NCBI RefSeq assembly: GCF_019599545.1
Contig: NZ_JAIEZV010000007.1
Coordinates: 1 to 60,239 of the forward strand
Length of the DNA stretch: 60,239 nucleotides
Direction of reading: 5' to 3'
Origin: Halobacillus sp. Nhm2S1
GTDB lineage: Bacteria > Bacillota > Bacilli > Bacillales > Halobacillaceae
Part shown: positions 7,267 to 20,172 of the stretch, in pieces
Layout: the number at the start of each line of letters is the position of its first letter
How positions within the stretch are numbered: the first letter of the stretch is position 1
Program-made: the position numbers and the translations under genes
The notes under the pieces: model-generated
What the model was told of the DNA's origin: nothing
What the model saw: the letters and a program-made list of their open reading frames with translations, nothing else
Databases searched by the model: none

Positions 7267-8007
7267 CTAATAAAACACTTCCCATAAAAACAAGCCTTGC
7301 GGGGGTGCCGTCTTGCCTGCTTCGTTACGGTTTTTCGCTTCGATGATCCGCTTTACATCTTTGGGATCACGTTCGTTCCTTCCAACCTCTAACAGAGTTC
7401 CGACAAGAATCCGGACCATGTTATAGAGGAACCCTGACCCCCGGAAGACAAATACAATGTCATTTCCCTCTTTTGATACCTCCGCTTTATAAATCGTCCG
7501 AACCTTGGTCCCTTTGAGGTCTGTCTTCGGTGAACAAAAAGAGGTGAAATCATGCTCTCCCTCAAGGTGTCTGCATGCTTCTCTCATCCTTTTGATATCG
7601 AGTTCTGCGCGGACATGATGCGTATAATGACGGCGGAAGAGATCAGGCCCATGAGCCTGATGCACATAATAGCGGTACTCTTTTCCCTTCGCATTGTATC
7701 TCGCATGAAATTCTTCAGAAACCTGGTCCGCAGAAACGACTTGAATATCGTCCGGAAGAAGCGAGCCTAATGCTCTTTTCCAATTAGCGATTGGAATATG
7801 AAGAGGAGTGTCGAAGTGAATCACCTGACCGACGGCGTGAACCCGTGCATCCGTCCGTCCAGAAGCGACCACTTTTACCTGGTCCCCTTTATGCATTTTC
7901 CTTAATGCTTTTTCAAGTTCTGCCTGAATGGTATTTCCATTAGGCTGAACTTGATAGCCGGCATAATTCGTCCCATCATAACGAATGACCATACGAATTC
8001 TTTTCAT
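7267..8007 (-). CDS. truA: tRNA pseudouridine(38-40) synthase TruA
   Basis: TruA isomerises uridines 38, 39 and 40 in the anticodon stem-loop. The 246-residue protein starts with RIRMVIRYDGTNYAGYQ and carries the catalytic Asp in GRTDARVHA (about residue 52) and the C-terminal GSGFLYNMVRI motif. It is the last gene of the ecfA1-ecfA2-ecfT-truA operon, 16 bp after ecfT, an arrangement conserved in Bacillus. Confidence 0.97.
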   Translation of the reverse strand: MKRIRMVIRYDGTNYAGYQVQPNGNTIQAELEKALRKMHKGDQVKVVASGRTDARVHAVGQVIHFDTPLHIPIANWKRALGSLLPDDIQVVSADQVSEEFHARYNAKGKEYRYYVHQAHGPDLFRRHYTHHVRAELDIKRMREACRHLEGEHDFTSFCSPKTDLKGTKVRTIYKAEVSKEGNDIVFVFRGSGFLYNMVRILVGTLLEVGRNERDPKDVKRIIEAKNRNEAGKTAPPQGLFLWEVFY

Positions 8008-8023
8008 AAAAAGTTCCTCCCCG

Positions 8024-8821
8024 TCAGCTTCTCGTCATGAATAGGGCGATGACTAATAGAGCGAACAGAACATACAAAGAAATATCAAGCTTTGATATCC
8101 TCAGTTCCCTGAGCTTCGTACGACCTTCCCCTCCTCGATAACCACGTGCTTCCATAGCCATAGCAAGCTCCTCAGCTCGTTTGAAGGCGCTCACGAACAA
8201 CGGGACTAAGAGAGGGACTATCGCCTTCACACGGTCCTTTAACGCGCCTGTGCGGAAATCTACCCCTCGGGAGGCCTGGGCTTTGGAAATCTTCTCTGTC
8301 TCCTGCATCAAAGTTGGGATAAAGCGGAGAGAGATCGACATCATCAACGCCAGTTCATGGACAGGGAACTTCACTTTTTTCAAAGGACCTAACAACTCCT
8401 CAATGGCATCTGTAATTTCAATCGGCGTTGTTGTCAATGTAAGCAGCGAGGTTACAAGGATCAGGAGGAAGAACCGTAATGAAATGGCTCCCCCCTGGAC
8501 AAGACCTTCTCTGTAGACATCCCAGCCCAATATGGAAAACACGACGTCCCCTTCCCTCGTGACAATCAAATGGAGAAGGAACGTAAACACAATAAGGAAC
8601 CATACCGGTTTCAAACCTTTCATAATGTAACGGAATGGCACCCGGGAAAGCAACGCACTTCCAACAGCAAAGAGTGCAAGTACCCCGTAGCTCATAACAG
8701 AGTTAGCAAAAAATACGATCACAACATAAAAGAAAATGATAGCGATTTTTGAACGAGGGTCAAGGCGGTGGATCACGGAATCTGACGGTATATATTGGCC
8801 GATAATCAAAGAACTACTCAT
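8024..8821 (-). CDS. ecfT: ECF transporter transmembrane coupling protein EcfT
   Basis: EcfT is the membrane scaffold joining the two ATPases to exchangeable vitamin/metal-binding S components. The 265-residue protein has about five or six membrane segments and the two cytoplasmic coupling motifs, SRG in QASRGVDFR and ARG in MEARGYRGG, that dock on the ATPases. It overlaps the end of ecfA2 by 8 bp. No S component gene is in the window, so the cargo is undefined, as expected for group II ECF modules. Confidence 0.95.
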   Translation of the reverse strand: MSSSLIIGQYIPSDSVIHRLDPRSKIAIIFFYVVIVFFANSVMSYGVLALFAVGSALLSRVPFRYIMKGLKPVWFLIVFTFLLHLIVTREGDVVFSILGWDVYREGLVQGGAISLRFFLLILVTSLLTLTTTPIEITDAIEELLGPLKKVKFPVHELALMMSISLRFIPTLMQETEKISKAQASRGVDFRTGALKDRVKAIVPLLVPLFVSAFKRAEELAMAMEARGYRGGEGRTKLRELRISKLDISLYVLFALLVIALFMTRS

Positions 8822-9686
8822 GATCGCTGTCCCCTCTCACTTTGCGGGCTAATTCTTTTGCTAACTCAGCTATGGTCTGTCCTTTATATTCAAGTTCAAT
8901 CCCATACTCTTTCTCCGCTTTACTCAGGAAAGCAATAACTTCGGGAACATCCAACTGTACATTTTCAAGGTCTTCCTTCTGGCGAAAGATCTCCAATGGT
9001 GTCCCTTCCTTATAAAGTTCCCCTTGGTTCATAATTAAAATATAATCCGCATAGGCAAGAGCATCTTCCATACTGTGAGTGACTAAGATGGTCGTCAGCC
9101 CCTTTTCATGATGAAGGTCATGAAACATGTCCATTACTTCTCTCTGCCCGCTGGGATCTAGTCCTGCGGTCGGTTCATCCAAGACAAGGACCTCGGGATC
9201 CATCGCCAGCACACCTGATATAGCTACACGGCGCATCTGCCCGCCGCTCAAGTCGAATGGTGAACGGTCGAGCAAATCTTCAGGGAGCTTTGTTGCCTTA
9301 ACCGCAGCTTTCGTACGTCGCTCAATTTCTTCTTGGGGAACACCGAAATTTTGTGGACCGAAGGCAATGTCTTTGGCGACTGTTTCCTCGAACAATTGAT
9401 GCTCAGGATATTGGAAAACAACCCCGACTTTTTCACGCAGGTCTCTCAAGTTCTTGTTTTTAACTCCAGCTTCAATAGTATAATCACCCAGCTGTATTTT
9501 CCCTTCGGTTGGTTGCAGCAGTCCGTTTAAGTGCTGGATCAATGTCGACTTTCCTGAACCTGTGTGGCCGATGACAGCTACAAATGATCCCGATTCGATC
9601 GAAAACGACAAATCATTCAGTGCTTTGTGTTCGAATGGGCTGTTCGGTTGATAGGTATAGCTTACGTGGTCAAACGAGATGTGCAT
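8814..9686 (-). CDS. ecfA2: ECF transporter ATPase EcfA2
   Basis: The 290-residue ABC ATPase has Walker [11 protein letters not shown]-loop QYPEHQLF, signature LSGGQMRRV, Walker [13 protein letters not shown] and a switch His in THSMEDA. It forms the heterodimeric energizing module with EcfA1 and drives vitamin or metal uptake with EcfT. The gene starts inside the end of ecfA1 (25-bp overlap), with GGAGG 4 nt before the ATG, suggesting coupled translation. Confidence 0.95.
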   Translation of the reverse strand: MHISFDHVSYTYQPNSPFEHKALNDLSFSIESGSFVAVIGHTGSGKSTLIQHLNGLLQPTEGKIQLGDYTIEAGVKNKNLRDLREKVGVVFQYPEHQLFEETVAKDIAFGPQNFGVPQEEIERRTKAAVKATKLPEDLLDRSPFDLSGGQMRRVAISGVLAMDPEVLVLDEPTAGLDPSGQREVMDMFHDLHHEKGLTTILVTHSMEDALAYADYILIMNQGELYKEGTPLEIFRQKEDLENVQLDVPEVIAFLSKAEKEYGIELEYKGQTIAELAKELARKVRGDSDHE

Positions 9687-10501
9687 AAGTCCTCCAACAA
9701 CTCCTGGTGATTGAGTGGCTCACGAGATAGGCTTAAACCTTCTTCTTTAAGGTGGTCAGCCATTTTACTTACAAACGGAGTATCCAAGCCAATTTCAGTC
9801 AACTGTTCTTTTCTTGAGAATACGTCTCTGGGTGTTCCTTCCATCCAAACCTCTCCACCATTCATGACGATCACTCTTGAAGCCATTGTCACTTCTTGAA
9901 GATCATGGGTGATGGTCACTAATGACAGATCTCTTTCCTGCTGCACATCGCTTACGGTCTGCATGATTTCTTTTCTTCCTTTTGGATCAAGCATGGCGGT
10001 TGCTTCATCAAGAATAATGAATTCCGGTGACACAGCAAGAACGCTGGCGATAGCAACCCGCTGTTTTTGTCCTCCTGATAACCGATGGGGTTCATGGCTC
10101 TCGTATGCTTCCATACGGACAGAGTCCAGGCTTTCTTTAATGCGCTCAACCATAAGTTCCCGAGGCATGCCGTGGTTTTCCATACCGAACGCAACGTCAT
10201 CTCTGACCGTGGTCCCTACAAATTGGTTATCCGGGTTTTGAAAAACCATCCCCACCTGTTTTCTGACATCCCACACTGTCTCATGTGTCACTTTCATTCC
10301 ATTGACGATGATTTCCCCTTCCTGAGGAAACAAAAGTCCATTCATTAATTTAGCAATTGTCGATTTGCCTGATCCATTATGACCGATGATGGCTACCCAC
10401 TCATCCGGACCTATGGTGAAGCTCACGTCCTTTAACACCCAGGGCATGTCTTCCTGGTATTTAAAAGACACATGACGAAACTCGACTTGTCTCTCTCCCA
10501 T
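9662..10501 (-). CDS. ecfA1: ECF transporter ATPase EcfA1
   Basis: An ABC ATPase with Walker [11 protein letters not shown]-loop QNPDNQF, signature LSGGQKQRV, Walker [13 protein letters not shown] and switch His in THDLQE. The start is set at ATG 10501 ([10 protein letters not shown], 279 residues) because GGAGG lies 7 nt upstream; a start 51 bp further up has no site. It heads the ecfA1-ecfA2-ecfT-truA operon and follows the alpha-operon terminator, so it needs a promoter between 10502 and 10628, where I see no convincing one. Confidence 0.95.
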   Translation of the reverse strand: MGERQVEFRHVSFKYQEDMPWVLKDVSFTIGPDEWVAIIGHNGSGKSTIAKLMNGLLFPQEGEIIVNGMKVTHETVWDVRKQVGMVFQNPDNQFVGTTVRDDVAFGMENHGMPRELMVERIKESLDSVRMEAYESHEPHRLSGGQKQRVAIASVLAVSPEFIILDEATAMLDPKGRKEIMQTVSDVQQERDLSLVTITHDLQEVTMASRVIVMNGGEVWMEGTPRDVFSRKEQLTEIGLDTPFVSKMADHLKEEGLSLSREPLNHQELLEDLCTSRLTT

Positions 10502-10620
10502 CTGTGTTCCTCCTCTGCTCAACTGACTATTTCCCAGGAAATATGACATCATTTCCTATCAACCGGAGGATGGGTCATTTAAAAATCGACGCCATCCCAA
10601 CGGCATTTCCTTCGATTTGG

Positions 10621-10673
10621 ATATAAAAAAAGGGCTGGATGTAACCTCGCGATGAGATTCAGTCCTGCCCTTT
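10621..10673 (-). terminator. Terminator at the end of the S10-spc-alpha cluster
   Basis: AAAGGGC (10629-10635) and GCCCTTT (10667-10673) form the base of a long hairpin extended by GGAT/GTCC after a one-base mismatch. On the minus strand it is followed by a run of seven U. It lies 18 bp after rplQ and separates the ribosomal cluster from the ecf operon. Confidence 0.88.
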
Positions 10674-10690
10674 AACCCTCATGGTATTCA

Positions 10691-11050
10691 TTAAACTAGT
10701 TCAATGATCGCCATTTTCGCTCCATCACCTTTACGCTCGCCTAGCTTAAGCACGCGAGTGTAACCACCTTGACGGTCTTCATAACGTGGGCCGATGTCAG
10801 AGAATAGCTTTTGCAAAGCTGTTTGCTCTCCTTCTTCGTCCGCTTGCGCATTGTAAAGGAATGATTCAGCTTGACGACGGGCATGTAGATCGCCGCGTTT
10901 CCCTAGTGTAATCATTTTTTCTACAACAGATTTAAGCTCTTTCGCTTTAGCTTCTGTTGTTTCCAAACGTTCGTGAATGATCAAGTCTGTCGCTAAGTTA
11001 CGAAGTAGCGCCATACGCTGATCTGTTGTACGTCCTAGTTTTCTAGCCAT
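10691..11050 (-). CDS. rplQ: 50S ribosomal protein L17
   Basis: L17 sits near the peptide exit tunnel. The 119-residue sequence opens with the family motif [18 protein letters not shown] and ends [10 protein letters not shown]. It is the last gene of the alpha operon, 45 bp after rpoA, with a terminator just downstream. Confidence 0.98.
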   Translation of the reverse strand: MARKLGRTTDQRMALLRNLATDLIIHERLETTEAKAKELKSVVEKMITLGKRGDLHARRQAESFLYNAQADEEGEQTALQKLFSDIGPRYEDRQGGYTRVLKLGERKGDGAKMAIIELV

Positions 11051-11095
11051 TGATAATCCCTCCCTTATCTGAATCTCTTAGATGTGTTCTATCAA

Positions 11096-12040
11096 TCAAT
11101 CGTCTTTTCTTAGACCTAATCCAAGTTCGTCCAACTTGTGCTTCACTTCTTCAAGTGACTTGCGACCAAGGTTACGTACCTTCATCATGTCTTCTTCAGA
11201 CTTATTCGCAAGTTCCTGCACTGTATTAATACCAGCGCGCTTCAAGCAGTTGTAAGAACGGACAGATAGATCAAGTTCTTCGATCGTCATTTCTAGAACT
11301 TTTTCTTTTTGGTCCTCTTCTTTTTCAACCATGATTTCAGCTTTTTGAGCTTCATCTGTAAGGCCTACAAAGATATTGAGGTGTTCCATATAGATTTTAG
11401 CCCCAAGAGAGATCGCTTCTTCCGGACGAATGCTGCCATCCGTCCATACATCCAACGTCAACTTATCAAAGTTAGATGTTTGACCGATTCTAGTGTTCTC
11501 TACTTGATACGTTACACGGGATACCGGCGTAAAAATAGAGTCAACTGGAATAACGCCAATTGGTTGATCCTCATGGTTGTTTCCTTCAGCCGGACGATAT
11601 CCTCGGCCGCGTTCTGCTGTAATACGTGCACGGAAGCTGGAGTTGCTATCTAATGTTGCGATGTGGAGGTCCGGATTAAGGACTTCTACATCACTGTCGT
11701 GCGTAATGTCAGCCGCTGTAACTTTTCCTTCACCCTGTACATCAATCTCCAAAGTCTTCTCTTCGTCGGAATAAACCTTCAAAGCTAGTTTCTTCAGGTT
11801 AAGAATGACTGTGGTTACGTCTTCGACGACACCTTCAATGGTTGAGAACTCATGAAGGACCCCGTCAATTTGAACTGATGTGACAGCAGAGCCGGGAAGT
11901 GAGGATAATAGGATACGACGCAAGGAGTTCCCTAGAGTTGTACCATACCCACGCTCAAGCGGTTCTACGACGAACTTACCAAAAGTAGACTCATCGCTGA
12001 TCTCGACCGTTTCAATCTTTGGCTTTTCAATTTCGATCAT
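11096..12040 (-). CDS. rpoA: RNA polymerase alpha subunit
   Basis: RpoA dimerises to nucleate RNA polymerase assembly. The 314-residue protein has the N-terminal assembly domain (residues 1-228, with [17 protein letters not shown]) and a C-terminal domain (residues 245-314; [16 protein letters not shown] and [10 protein letters not shown]) that contacts UP elements and activators. It sits between rpsK and rplQ. The 180-bp gap to rpsK is the longest inside the cluster and carries a strong hairpin. Confidence 0.99.
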   Translation of the reverse strand: MIEIEKPKIETVEISDESTFGKFVVEPLERGYGTTLGNSLRRILLSSLPGSAVTSVQIDGVLHEFSTIEGVVEDVTTVILNLKKLALKVYSDEEKTLEIDVQGEGKVTAADITHDSDVEVLNPDLHIATLDSNSSFRARITAERGRGYRPAEGNNHEDQPIGVIPVDSIFTPVSRVTYQVENTRIGQTSNFDKLTLDVWTDGSIRPEEAISLGAKIYMEHLNIFVGLTDEAQKAEIMVEKEEDQKEKVLEMTIEELDLSVRSYNCLKRAGINTVQELANKSEEDMMKVRNLGRKSLEEVKHKLDELGLGLRKDD

Positions 12041-12220
12041 TTACACTAAACCCTCCTTCAAAACGTCGAAACCCCGGTTAGACAATAGGTCTAACCGAAA
12101 TTCCTCAGGTAGGCAGTCCCGATAAAAAGACAACTGCATATTTTCTCTGTCTAAGACGGTGATGATATAAAAGCTATCATAAACCATTATAGACAGGGTG
12201 ACAAATTCTATTCAGAACTA
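12041..12220 (-). promoter_or_regulatory. rpsK-rpoA spacer with hairpin
   Basis: A perfect 9-bp inverted repeat CGGTTAGAC (12075-12083) / GTCTAACCG (12089-12097) with a 5-nt loop lies ~35 nt before rpoA and has no U run, so it is more likely a processing or control element than a terminator. A TATAAT-like hexamer lies on the minus strand near 12180-12185, but its -35 is poor; an internal promoter is possible. Confidence 0.45.
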
Positions 12221-12616
<396 letters not shown>

Positions 12617-12646
12617 ATAGTTAGCTTACCTCCTTTGTGTTGCTTA

Positions 12647-13012
12647 TTATTTACGTTTGTTAGCCACGGTACGACGTGGGCCTTTACGTGTACGAGAGTT
12701 GTTTTTTGTCTTCTGTCCGCGAAGTGGAAGTCCACGACGGTGACGGATACCGCGATAAGAACCGATCTCGATCAAACGCTTGATGTTAAGAGAGTTCTCA
12801 CGACGAAGGTCACCTTCCGTGTTGTGTTGTTCCACTGCTTTACGGATTTTACCTAGTTCGTCTTCTGTAAGATCGCGAACGCGAGTATCTTCAGAAACGC
12901 CAGCTTCAGCTAGTACGTCTTTGGCAAGGGATTTACCGATACCGTAAACGTAAGTTAGGGATACGACTACTCGCTTGTCACGAGGAATATCTACACCTGC
13001 AATACGTGCCAT
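12647..13012 (-). CDS. rpsM: 30S ribosomal protein S13
   Basis: S13 forms intersubunit bridges in the 30S head and contacts P-site tRNA with its basic C-terminal tail. The 121-residue protein begins [15 protein letters not shown] and ends with the family pattern [15 protein letters not shown]. It follows rpmJ at 24 bp. Confidence 0.98.
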   Translation of the reverse strand: MARIAGVDIPRDKRVVVSLTYVYGIGKSLAKDVLAEAGVSEDTRVRDLTEDELGKIRKAVEQHNTEGDLRRENSLNIKRLIEIGSYRGIRHRRGLPLRGQKTKNNSRTRKGPRRTVANKRK

Positions 13013-13036
13013 AAGTTACGTGCACCTCCTTCAGTT

Positions 13037-13374
<338 letters not shown>

Positions 13375-13397
<23 letters not shown>

Positions 13398-13710
13398 CGA
13401 GTTGATCTCCCTTCTTCAAATCAGTCACTGCTTCATTGACATATTTTGATACGGCAAATCGAAGCTTGCCATTTGTGACACGACCAGTTTCCAGAAGGCT
13501 GTCCTGGACTTCCGGAGAGATGAAATCCATAAGCTCAACATGTTGCAAATTCTTTTTCTTTGGTCGATCATACTTACGTTTCTCTCCGTCGGCAAGCAGC
13601 ACAAAGCGGCCATCCAGTACATCGATTACTACCGCGTACTGTCCTGCCTCACGCCCCTGCACAATACGAACAATTTGACCTATTCGCGGACTCGACTCAG
13701 ATTCGTTCAA
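13375..13710 (-). CDS. KOW-domain RNA-binding protein
   Basis: The 111-residue protein has an N-terminal KOW motif (about residues 9-35: [20 protein letters not shown]), like archaeal/eukaryotic L14e and L24-type proteins. A small KOW protein between map and infA is conserved in Bacillales; its role is thought to be RNA or ribosome binding but is not proven. The start is TTG 13710, with AAGGTGA 6 nt upstream. It overlaps infA by 23 bp, implying translational coupling. Confidence 0.85.
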
Positions 13711-13726
13711 AAACGATCACCTTCAT

Positions 13727-15147
<1,421 letters not shown>

Positions 15148-15166
15148 TCATTAGCTTTCACACTAA

Positions 15167-16459
15167 TTATTTAATGAATCCTTGATAGTGGCGTTTAACA
15201 AGCTGACTTTCCAGCTGCTTCATAATCTGAAGGGCAACCCCTACAACGATTAGAAGACCGGTTCCTCCGATTTGAATACTTGGCGGCAACTGCGCAGCAG
15301 AGCCCAAGATGATCGGTAGGATAGAGACAGCTGCTAGGAAGATGGATCCTACGAACGTCAAACGGTACATCACACGAGTCAAGTACGTTTCCGTATTTGC
15401 TCCAGGACGAATCCCCGGGATATACCCGCCTTGCTTCTTCAAGTTTTCAGCCATTTGTTCCGGATTGACTTGAACAAATGTATAGAAATAAGTGAAGGCA
15501 ATGATCAACGCTACATAGATAATCATTCCAGGCCAGTTTTGATAATCAAATATATATTGAATGACGGAGGCGACTTCACTGTTCTCAAAGAGACCAGCTA
15601 CGGTTCTTGGTGCGATAATGAAAGATATCGCAAAGATGACCGGGATGACTCCTGCAGCATTCACTTTTAGTGGTAAGTGAGTGGAATGCCCACCTACTGG
15701 CGAACGGTTAACCAAACGTTTTGCATATTGAATAGGAATTTTACGAAGGGCTTGTTGGATGAAGATGACTCCCACAACAACCGCAATAATAACAAGTACA
15801 ATCAGAGCGATGATAACCAAGTTAATGAACAACTCTTCTCCGGCACCGGAGATGTATTGATCATACAACTGGTTCACACCGTTCGGGATTGCAGCAACAA
15901 TTCCTGCAAAGATTAGAATGGATATACCATTTCCAACGCCGTGTTCAGTGATTTGCTCACCAAGCCACATTAGAAACGCTGTACCGCCTGTCAAGACAAG
16001 AGCAATGATTAAGAATTTTGTAACCCCTGGATCAGCGATCAATTGACCACCAGCCAGCGCATTAAAACCTATAGACATGCCGATGGCTTGAATGAAAGCG
16101 AGCACGATCGTTCCATAGCGGGTAAACTGAGCTAATTTTCGACGGCCGACTTCACCTTGCTTCTTCCATTCCGCAAACTTAGGAACAACGTCCATCTGCA
16201 ACAATTGCATGATGATGGAGGCAGTAATGTAGGGCATGATCCCCATAGCAAAGATGGAGAAGTTTTGTAATGCCCCGCCTCCGAATGTGTTCAGGAAACC
16301 GAACGCATTCTGTTCATCCATGAAATTGATGGCTTCTCTATTTGTAAAAGGAACCGGGATGAATGTTCCCAGGCGAAAAACAATGAGCATCAACATAGTG
16401 AAAATAATCTTCCGTCGAATATCACCCACGCGCATAAAATTGGAGATTGTCCGGAACAT
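15167..16459 (-). CDS. secY: Protein translocase channel SecY
   Basis: SecY forms the protein-conducting channel with SecE and SecG. The 430-residue protein has ten predicted membrane helices, the plug-region motif FGGGALQNFSIFAMGIMPYI and cytoplasmic loops ending in the conserved GTGLLIVVGVALQ segment. Its ATG overlaps the rplO stop by one base (TAATG). Its partner secE is 26 kb away in this window. Confidence 0.98.
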   Translation of the reverse strand: MFRTISNFMRVGDIRRKIIFTMLMLIVFRLGTFIPVPFTNREAINFMDEQNAFGFLNTFGGGALQNFSIFAMGIMPYITASIIMQLLQMDVVPKFAEWKKQGEVGRRKLAQFTRYGTIVLAFIQAIGMSIGFNALAGGQLIADPGVTKFLIIALVLTGGTAFLMWLGEQITEHGVGNGISILIFAGIVAAIPNGVNQLYDQYISGAGEELFINLVIIALIVLVIIAVVVGVIFIQQALRKIPIQYAKRLVNRSPVGGHSTHLPLKVNAAGVIPVIFAISFIIAPRTVAGLFENSEVASVIQYIFDYQNWPGMIIYVALIIAFTYFYTFVQVNPEQMAENLKKQGGYIPGIRPGANTETYLTRVMYRLTFVGSIFLAAVSILPIILGSAAQLPPSIQIGGTGLLIVVGVALQIMKQLESQLVKRHYQGFIK

Positions 16460-16899
16460 TAAATCACCTCAGTTTGACCGCCCGCTGCTTCAATTGCTTC
16501 TTTCGCGGAAGCAGAGAACTTGTGAGCTTTCACTGTAAGTTTCTTTTCGATTGAACCTTTAGCTAGCACTTTGATTCCGGCTTTTTGGTTGCTTACCACA
16601 CCAGACTCAAGCAATAGCTCAGGAGTAACCTCTGTGCCTTCTTCGAAGCGATTCAGTGCATCAAGGTTGATAATCGCAAATTCCTTACGGTGAACGTTAG
16701 TGAAACCACGCTTAGGCAGGCGTTGGAAAAGTGGCATTTGACCACCCTCGAAACCTGGGCGAGTTTTGCTTCCTGAACGCTGGCCTTGACCTTTGTGACC
16801 ACGGCCGGAAGTTTTACCGTTACCAGATGCCATACCACGACCTACGCGGTTACGTTCTTTACGAGTACCTTTAGCAGGTTTTAGTTCATGCAGTTTCAT
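16459..16899 (-). CDS. rplO: 50S ribosomal protein L15
   Basis: L15 is a late-assembly 50S protein with a long basic N-terminal extension. From ATG 16899 it is 146 residues ([34 protein letters not shown]). That start has GGAGG at 8 nt; a TTG-type start three codons upstream lies inside the ribosome binding region. It is coupled to secY by stop/start overlap. Confidence 0.97.
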   Translation of the reverse strand: MKLHELKPAKGTRKERNRVGRGMASGNGKTSGRGHKGQGQRSGSKTRPGFEGGQMPLFQRLPKRGFTNVHRKEFAIINLDALNRFEEGTEVTPELLLESGVVSNQKAGIKVLAKGSIEKKLTVKAHKFSASAKEAIEAAGGQTEVI

Positions 16900-16929
16900 G
16901 CGTTGCACCTCCTTATATCTTTTGTAGAA

Positions 16930-17112
16930 TTAAACTTCTTTAACCGAAACTAGGTGAGACACCTTATTAGCCATACCTCGGATCGCTGGGTTATCTTCAA
17001 GTACGACAGTTTGACGGATCTTGTTCAGACCTAGCGCCTTGACAGTAGAGCGCTGATCTTGCGGTCTACCAATAACACTGCGCGTGAGGGTAATTTCTAA
17101 CTGTTTAGCCAT
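16930..17112 (-). CDS. rpmD: 50S ribosomal protein L30
   Basis: The 60-residue L30 shows the family pattern [13 protein letters not shown] and [15 protein letters not shown]. It lies between rpsE (18 bp) and rplO (30 bp) as usual in the spc operon. Confidence 0.97.
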   Translation of the reverse strand: MAKQLEITLTRSVIGRPQDQRSTVKALGLNKIRQTVVLEDNPAIRGMANKVSHLVSVKEV

Positions 17113-17130
17113 TTTATTTCCCTCCTTATC

Positions 17131-17628
17131 CTACAGTTCTTCTACTGATTTACCACGAAGTTTAGCGACGTCTTCTGCACGCTTAAGCTCGCTAAGTCCA
17201 GTGATTGTAGCACGTACCATGTTGATTGGCGTGTTAGAACCAAGTGACTTAGATAGGATGTCTTGAACACCTGCAAGCTCAAGTACCGCACGGACAGGTC
17301 CACCAGCAATGACTCCGGTACCTTCTGCTGCTGGTTTCATAAGAATGTTACCTGCACCAAAACGTCCATTGATTTCGTGTGGAATTGTCGTGTTCTTCAC
17401 TGGTACTGTGATTAGATTTTTCTTAGCATCATCAATGGCTTTTTTGATCGCTTCCGGCACCTCTTGGGCTTTCCCTGTACCGAATCCGACATGACCATTT
17501 TTATCTCCTACTACAACCAAAGCAGCAAAACGGAAACGACGTCCACCTTTAACTACCTTAGCTACACGGTTGATGGTAACTACGCGTTCTTCAAGATCAA
17601 GTTTGTTAGGGTCGATGTTTGTAATCAT
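17131..17628 (-). CDS. rpsE: 30S ribosomal protein S5
   Basis: S5 helps mRNA unwinding and decoding fidelity. The 165-residue protein contains the double-stranded RNA-binding N domain ([20 protein letters not shown]) and the C domain ([17 protein letters not shown]). Residues around the usual spectinomycin loop ([10 protein letters not shown]) look wild type. Confidence 0.98.
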   Translation of the reverse strand: MITNIDPNKLDLEERVVTINRVAKVVKGGRRFRFAALVVVGDKNGHVGFGTGKAQEVPEAIKKAIDDAKKNLITVPVKNTTIPHEINGRFGAGNILMKPAAEGTGVIAGGPVRAVLELAGVQDILSKSLGSNTPINMVRATITGLSELKRAEDVAKLRGKSVEEL

Positions 17629-17648
17629 TTATGTCCCTCCTTTAACTA

Positions 17649-18011
17649 TTAAAATTCTAGGCCGGCTTCGCGAGCGGCTTCAGCTAGTGCTTTCACACGT
17701 CCATGATACAAGTAACCTCCACGGTCGAATACAACAACTTTAAAACCGTTGTCGATCGCACGCTTAGCCACTAATTCACCGACTTTTTGAGCAGCCTCGA
17801 CATTGCCTGTAGCATCAAGGTTGAAGTCATTGTCGACAGTAGACGCACTGGCTACTGTTACTTGGCTTTCATCGTTGATTAGCTGAGCATAAATGTGTTT
17901 GTTAGAGCGATATACGTTCAAGCGTGGGCGTTCAGCGGTGCCAAAGACATTCTTACGAACGCGTGCATGACGCTTTTTACGTACGACATTTTTATCTGCC
18001 TTCGTGATCAT
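17649..18011 (-). CDS. rplR: 50S ribosomal protein L18
   Basis: L18 binds 5S rRNA in the central protuberance. The start is ATG 18011 ([15 protein letters not shown], 120 residues), 8 nt after AAAGGAG; the in-frame GTG at 18020 overlaps the ribosome binding site. Conserved [16 protein letters not shown] and [16 protein letters not shown] are present. Confidence 0.97.
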   Translation of the reverse strand: MITKADKNVVRKKRHARVRKNVFGTAERPRLNVYRSNKHIYAQLINDESQVTVASASTVDNDFNLDATGNVEAAQKVGELVAKRAIDNGFKVVVFDRGGYLYHGRVKALAEAAREAGLEF

Positions 18012-18046
18012 CAGGGTCACTCCTTTCTATACGTTAGCTACGAAAC

Positions 18047-18583
18047 TTACTTAGCTGTTTTACCTTCTTTTCTGCGTACATATTCGCCTTCGTAGCGAAT
18101 TCCTTTACCTTTATAAGGCTCTGGAGGACGGATCGCACGGATCTTCGCAGCTACAGCACCAACAAGTTCTTTGTCGATTCCTTTAACTGTTACTTTCGTG
18201 TTGGATGGAACCTCGATTTCGATACCTTCGTGGTTATCGACTTCAACAGGGTGAGAGTAACCAGCATTGATTACAACATTTTGACCCTGTTTCTGCGCAC
18301 GGTATCCTACACCGATGATTTCAAGACTCTTCTCATAGCCTTTAGAAACACCTTCAACCATGTTACCGATCAGGCTGCGTGTAGTACCATGAAGAGCACG
18401 GTGTTCTTTGTGGTCGCTCGGACGAGCTACAGTAAGAACGTTGTCCTCAACTTTAACTGTGATGTCCTTGTGGAATGTACGAGTCAATTCCCCTTTAGGA
18501 CCTTTAACTGTAATCGTGTTGTTATCCTGGATGATTTCTACACCTTCAGGAATTTCAAGTGATTTTAAACCTACGCGAGACAT
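18047..18583 (-). CDS. rplF: 50S ribosomal protein L6
   Basis: L6 lies at the base of the L7/L12 stalk near the sarcin-ricin loop. The 178-residue product has the duplicated L6 fold and the C-terminal signature [14 protein letters not shown]. It lies between rpsH and rplR. Confidence 0.98.
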   Translation of the reverse strand: MSRVGLKSLEIPEGVEIIQDNNTITVKGPKGELTRTFHKDITVKVEDNVLTVARPSDHKEHRALHGTTRSLIGNMVEGVSKGYEKSLEIIGVGYRAQKQGQNVVINAGYSHPVEVDNHEGIEIEVPSNTKVTVKGIDKELVGAVAAKIRAIRPPEPYKGKGIRYEGEYVRRKEGKTAK

Positions 18584-18613
18584 ATGTTTGCACCTCCTGT
18601 CTGATCTGTTTTT

Positions 18614-19012
18614 TTACCAGATGTAAGCTAGAACTTCGCCACCGATGGCTTGTTCACGAGCTTCTTTATCTGTTAATACACCTTTTGAAGTGGATACAAC
18701 GGCTACACCTAGACCGTTAAGAACTTTCGGAAGTTCTTCAGCGTTAGCGTAAACACGTAGACCTGGCTTACTGATACGCTTCACACCAGTAATTACACGC
18801 TCATTGTTTTGGCCGTACTTAAGGAAGATGCGAAGAACTCCTTGCTTGTTGTCTTCAACAAACTCGTAGTCACGTACAAAACCTTCACGCTTAAGGATAT
18901 CAGCGATTTCTTTTTTAACGTTGGAAGCTGGAAGCTCAAGCTTCTCGTGACGCACCATGTTAGCGTTACGAATACGTGTCAGCATATCTGCAATTGGATC
19001 TGTCATTGTCAT
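18614..19012 (-). CDS. rpsH: 30S ribosomal protein S8
   Basis: S8 is a primary 16S-binding protein. The 132-residue sequence starts [18 protein letters not shown] and ends with the RNA-binding [20 protein letters not shown]. In E. coli S8 is the spc-operon autoregulator; I did not recognise an S8 target in this mRNA. Confidence 0.98.
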   Translation of the reverse strand: MTMTDPIADMLTRIRNANMVRHEKLELPASNVKKEIADILKREGFVRDYEFVEDNKQGVLRIFLKYGQNNERVITGVKRISKPGLRVYANAEELPKVLNGLGVAVVSTSKGVLTDKEAREQAIGGEVLAYIW

Positions 19013-19042
19013 AACTCATTAACCTCCTTCCCTGTTTCGGGT

Positions 19043-19228
19043 TTACCAGCTGGCTTTTTTGACACCAGGGATTTGACCTTTATATGCAAGTTCACGGAAA
19101 CAAATACGGCAAAGCTTAAACTTACGAAGTACGGAGTGCGGACGTCCGCAGCGTTCACAACGCGTGTATTCGCGCACTTGGTACTTCTGTTTACGCTGTT
19201 GCTTCGCGACCATTGATTTTTTAGCCAC
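19043..19228 (-). CDS. rpsN: 30S ribosomal protein S14, zinc-binding type Z
   Basis: The 61-residue short S14 has two CxxC pairs, CERCG (C24/C27) and CRICF (C40/C43), forming the zinc knuckle of the C+ type. The long zinc-free paralogue seen in some Bacillaceae under zinc starvation is not in this window. Confidence 0.97.
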   Translation of the reverse strand: MAKKSMVAKQQRKQKYQVREYTRCERCGRPHSVLRKFKLCRICFRELAYKGQIPGVKKASW

Positions 19229-19254
19229 TATTTTCCCTCCTTATAGTTAGCTCA

Positions 19255-19794
19255 TTATTTTTGGAACGGCATACCGAACTGAGCTAGAAGTTCACGTGCT
19301 TCTTCGTCAGAGTCAGCTGTAGTGACAATAACGATATCCATACCACGCACTTTGTTTACTTTATCGTAATCGATTTCTGGGAAAATCAATTGCTCTTTAA
19401 CACCAAGTGTGTAGTTTCCACGACCGTCGAAAGCTTTCTTAGAAATACCACGGAAGTCACGCACACGCGGAAGAGATACAGCAATCAGCTTTTGGAGGAA
19501 TTCGTACATGCGCTCTCCACGAAGTGTAACCTTCGCACCGATTGGCATACCTTCACGTAGGCGGAATCCTGCAATTGATTTCTTCGCTTTAGTGATGACT
19601 GGTTTCTGACCAGTGATCAATGTTAGTTCTTCTACAGCTGTATCAAGTGCTTTCGCGTTTTGAACAGCGTCACCTACACCCATGTTGACAACGATTTTCT
19701 CAACTTTTGGTGTTTGCATGATGGAATCATATTCAAATTTGTTCATCAAAGATGGAACAACTTCTTCTTGATATTGTTTCTTTAGTTCGTTCAT
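19255..19794 (-). CDS. rplE: 50S ribosomal protein L5
   Basis: L5 binds 5S rRNA and contacts P-site tRNA. The 179-residue protein has [29 protein letters not shown] and the C-terminal [15 protein letters not shown]. Confidence 0.98.
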   Translation of the reverse strand: MNELKKQYQEEVVPSLMNKFEYDSIMQTPKVEKIVVNMGVGDAVQNAKALDTAVEELTLITGQKPVITKAKKSIAGFRLREGMPIGAKVTLRGERMYEFLQKLIAVSLPRVRDFRGISKKAFDGRGNYTLGVKEQLIFPEIDYDKVNKVRGMDIVIVTTADSDEEARELLAQFGMPFQK

Positions 19795-19820
19795 CGTGTG
19801 GCCCTCCTTTCTTCTATGGC

Positions 19821-20132
19821 TTATTTATCTAGTGCTTCACCAGATTTTTTCGCGATACGAACTTTCTTGCCGTCCTCGACTTTGTAACCAACACGTGTCG
19901 GCTCACCAGTCTTAGGGTCGATTGGCATTACGTTGGATACGTGGATCGCAGCTTCTTGTGTTAGGATTCCACCTTGTGGATTTTCCTGAGAAGGCTTCGC
20001 GTGCTTTTTCACTTCGTTCACACCTTCAACAAGAACACGATCTTTCTTCGGATAAGCTTCAAGGATCGTTCCTTGCTTGCCTTTATCCTTACCAGTAATC
20101 ACCATTACTTTGTCACCTTTTTTTACGTGCAT
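19821..20132 (-). CDS. rplX: 50S ribosomal protein L24
   Basis: L24 initiates 50S assembly near the tunnel exit. The 103-residue product starts [20 protein letters not shown], a KOW motif, and ends with KKSGEALDK. It lies 26 bp before rplE. Confidence 0.98.
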   Translation of the reverse strand: MHVKKGDKVMVITGKDKGKQGTILEAYPKKDRVLVEGVNEVKKHAKPSQENPQGGILTQEAAIHVSNVMPIDPKTGEPTRVGYKVEDGKKVRIAKKSGEALDK

Positions 20133-20172
20133 TCTTCGCGCACCTCCTTAACAAGGCATTTCATTCAGGCTT

